From the NCBI RefSeq assembly GCF_024343775.1, contig NZ_RJUF01000186.1, positions 1 through 64,000 on the forward strand: a DNA stretch of 64,000 bases, given 5' to 3'. Below are positions 62,197 through 64,000 of the stretch, piece after piece (position 1 is the first letter of the stretch; each line of letters begins with the position of its first letter). The translations under genes were made by a program, and so were the position numbers. Source of the DNA: Lacihabitans soyangensis. GTDB taxonomy: Bacteria > Bacteroidota > Bacteroidia > Cytophagales > Spirosomataceae. Under the pieces are notes generated by a model that did not search any database, was not told the DNA's origin, and saw only the letters and a program-made list of their open reading frames with translations.

Positions 62197-62558
62197 TTTT
62201 TAAAGGAATCTGCGTGACTTTGACGCCGCTCAGCCGGCGGTTATTTATGTAAAAATACTTGATTGAACATGAAGATAGTTTATTTTGATTAATTTGACAA
62301 GTTTATTTACTATTTTATGTTTTTCCAGAGGTTTTACAGAGTTAGGGAGTTTAAGCTAAGAAAACGGTCGTTATGTTGACTCCAATAGAACTATTGTGAT
62401 ATTAAAGTTTTTCAAGTAGGAGCAAATTCGTTTTTATTGAAATTGAATTAAGTATTATTTTTTCTATGAGAAAAATTGGACGATATCTTCTTTCTACATT
62501 TAAAACGATACTTCCTGAAAACGCACAATTTCTTTTGAGGTTACTGTAAAAGAATTCA
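62197..62558. other. Gene-free stretch
   Basis: About 360 bases, with a small GCCGCTCAGCCGGCGG palindrome-like word (62224-62239). No gene or other feature recognised. Confidence 0.4.
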
Positions 62559-62783
62559 TTATGGATCTTTGATTTTGTTTAACCGCTCTAATATTGGCAA
62601 CGGGGCATACCACCAAATAATATAACTATCCTTAGAAAAGTATACCATAATTGCAATTATTAATAAGCTAATTAATTTGAAATTTTTAGACCAAGGTTCA
62701 AGGAGATCTTCTATTATTAACTTAATTTCCCTATTCAACTTTCCAAAGTTTCTTACCGATGCAATAATCTTTACCCAACGCAT
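62559..62783 (-). CDS. Small membrane protein, hypothetical
   Basis: A 74-residue protein starting at an ATG at 62783. A basic amphipathic first half (VRNFGKLNREIKLIIEDLLE) is followed by one membrane helix (LISLLIIAIMVYF) and an aromatic segment (SYIIWWYAPLPILERL). No family recognised. Composition supports a coding sequence weakly. Confidence 0.35.
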   Translation of the reverse strand: MRWVKIIASVRNFGKLNREIKLIIEDLLEPWSKNFKLISLLIIAIMVYFSKDSYIIWWYAPLPILERLNKIKDP

Positions 62784-63334
62784 ATAATTTGTTATGCATT
62801 AATGTTCTAGTACAATTTTAAAATAAGTTTTTCCTCAGTTTTTTTCAAAAATAAACTGCTGTTACACAAGTCTTGCTAAACAAACCTAACAGCATTTCAT
62901 GGAAATTTCTTTATGGTTAAAAAAATAGAACAAGAATTTTTCAAAGTTAAAAGCAGGGATTTTATAATAATAGTATAAAACTTTTTTGTTGGATGTCTTT
63001 TATATGCTTGTTATCAGGTATTTATCAATAACTGAAAAAATGAGGCAAAAAAGTCTTAAGAAACGGACTATTTATAAAGTTTTTCTTTTATTGATTTTAT
63101 GGAATTGACTTCGTTAAGTGATATTAAATAGAAGCAGTTTTGTTAATCACTATTTTCAAAAAAAGGTTTTTTTATTAATTTTGAAGTTGCTCAAATGTGC
63201 TACTATTACAAAGGGGATGTTTGGCAACAAAAATCCTCCGAATGGTAGGAGAACTTAATAATAATTAAAAATCTCATCTATCTTACTTTTCACCTACCTC
63301 ATCCTAAAATTAGGTTTCCTTTCAATGTTTGATA
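62784..63334. other. Gene-free A/T-rich stretch
   Basis: No gene, RNA or repeat recognised between the small membrane protein gene and a short broken frame. Confidence 0.4.
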
Positions 63335-63541
63335 ATGTATAAACCAAGCATTTGTCATTTTATTAAAACCTTCAATGAAATTGGAAATAATGAGGAAATA
63401 TACGTTTATAAGTATTAGGGAACTGGTATTTATGTTCCAAACAATGGAGATTTTGCAAATTATAGGGATACAGTACCACCAAACGGGAGCGTTCTGGAAA
63501 TCGGAAGTGGTGAACAGAATTGGTTTTCTAAATTGAATTAG
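63335..63541 (+). pseudogene. Short frame broken by one TAG
   Basis: A 69-codon frame starts at an ATG at 63335 (YKPSICHFIKTFNEIGNNEE), meets an in-frame TAG at 63416-63418, and continues GTGIYVPNNGDFANYRDTVP, PNGSVLEIGSGEQNWFSKLN to a stop at 63541. The part after the TAG has a convincing protein-like composition. It may be the 3' end of a lost larger gene. It overlaps the end of the convergent coiled-coil gene by four bases. Confidence 0.35.
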
Positions 63542-64000
63542 AGACTGCTAAGGTTTGCACTCACTCTGACATCTTTTGTATTTAATTTTGATTTTAGTGC
63601 AGTTAACCGGATTAAGTCTGCATTTAAACTTGGTGGGATTTTTCTGGAGATGTCTCGATACAGTTTTGCAATGTCTGATTTTAGATCCTGGCGTTTTCGG
63701 ACCCATTGGCCTTTTTCGTAATCGGACATAGAGGGAAATCGGGATTCGCCGGACTGGTAATCGGATTCTAGGTCATTGATTTCGTTTTGGATGATTTGGA
63801 GTTCTTTGTTGTAATGGCTTTGTTCTTCTCGGATATGGATTTCGAGGGTTTGGATTTCTAATTGGTCTTTGGTGTTGTCGGGAGCCAGAGTGAAGAAGTC
63901 GAAATTTGTCACGTATTCTTTTTCGATGGTCTTTGTTGTTTTTTGTGCTACTCCATCAAAGTAGGTTAAATCCACATTTGATTGTATCTGCAGTTTTAAG
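63538..64000 (-). CDS. Coiled-coil protein, 5' end beyond the window
   Basis: The C-terminal 154 or so residues of a protein whose start lies to the right of the window: the frame is open to base 64000 (KLQIQSNVDLTYFDGVAQKT and onward), so a GTG at 63975 need not be the start. A helical, charged coiled coil spans about 60 residues (KDQLEIQTLEIHIREEQSHY, NKELQIIQNEINDLESDYQS), then a SMSDYEKGQWVRKRQDLK helix and a second helix to the end. No domain is recognised. It may be a plasmid mobilisation or accessory protein; that is only a guess from place. Confidence 0.5.
   Translation of the reverse strand, partial: LKLQIQSNVDLTYFDGVAQKTTKTIEKEYVTNFDFFTLAPDNTKDQLEIQTLEIHIREEQSHYNKELQIIQNEINDLESDYQSGESRFPSMSDYEKGQWVRKRQDLKSDIAKLYRDISRKIPPSLNADLIRLTALKSKLNTKDVRVSANLSSL

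Overview
The window is low-G+C DNA from a member of the Bacteroidota. The evidence is a SusC/SusD uptake pair, TonB receptors with carboxypeptidase-like N-terminal domains, a type IX secretion tail, promoters of the TAnnTTTG type, starts without Shine-Dalgarno sequences, and dispersed repeats typical of the phylum. A Cytophagales host is my guess from overall gene style. Two Rep_3-type initiator genes, each behind its own cluster of iterons, make this look like a large plasmid, probably a fusion of two replicons, rather than ordinary chromosome. No rRNA, tRNA or CRISPR array was seen.

Layout. 1-2.5 kb: a tandem structured repeat, a candidate structured RNA, an XRE-type regulator and small unknown genes. 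2.5-10 kb: small secreted protein, TonB receptor with a Crp/Fnr regulator, an IS3 relic and a Wzi-like outer-membrane protein. 10.5-13.2 kb: a decayed AbiE-type toxin beside an intact antitoxin-like gene, then a broken unknown gene. 13.5-15.7 kb: origin 1 (ten iterons) and Rep1. 15.7-18.9 kb: a membrane patatin-like lipase paired with an EEP-family nuclease. 19-22.7 kb: small genes, origin 2 and Rep2. 22.7-27.7 kb: two copies of a hairpin repeat whose stems covary, a secreted nuclease, an unusual tyrosine recombinase-ATPase-membrane fusion, and a relic of a second copy of that fusion downstream of two cargo genes.

27.8-35.2 kb is the most striking block. Six genes are packed with 4-nt overlaps or a 7-nt gap: AbiEi antitoxin, AbiEii toxin, HsdM, HsdS, an ABC-type ATPase and an HNH nuclease. 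No HsdR is present. The last two genes resemble the ATPase plus HNH arrangement of Septu, which suggests a modification-guided system whose effector is the ATPase/HNH pair. A DUF2971 gene, a serine-resolvase relic and an IS1-family element follow.

37.8-42.8 kb holds small secreted and membrane proteins, a second Crp/Fnr regulator, a DUF2147 protein and two NAD-dependent epimerase/dehydratase-family genes. 43.3-60.7 kb is a well-resolved beta-mannan utilisation locus: AraC regulator, SusC, SusD, a surface glycan-binding protein, GH26 mannanase, sodium:solute symporter, GH130 mannosylglucose phosphorylase, cellobiose/mannobiose 2-epimerase, a large secreted GH-A hydrolase and a mannose-6-phosphate isomerase-like cupin. 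Together they would cut mannan to mannobiose, import it, epimerise it to mannosylglucose, phosphorolyse that to mannose-1-phosphate plus glucose, and pass mannose phosphate towards glycolysis. 60.7-64 kb is sparse, with relics, two small genes and a coiled-coil gene running off the right edge.
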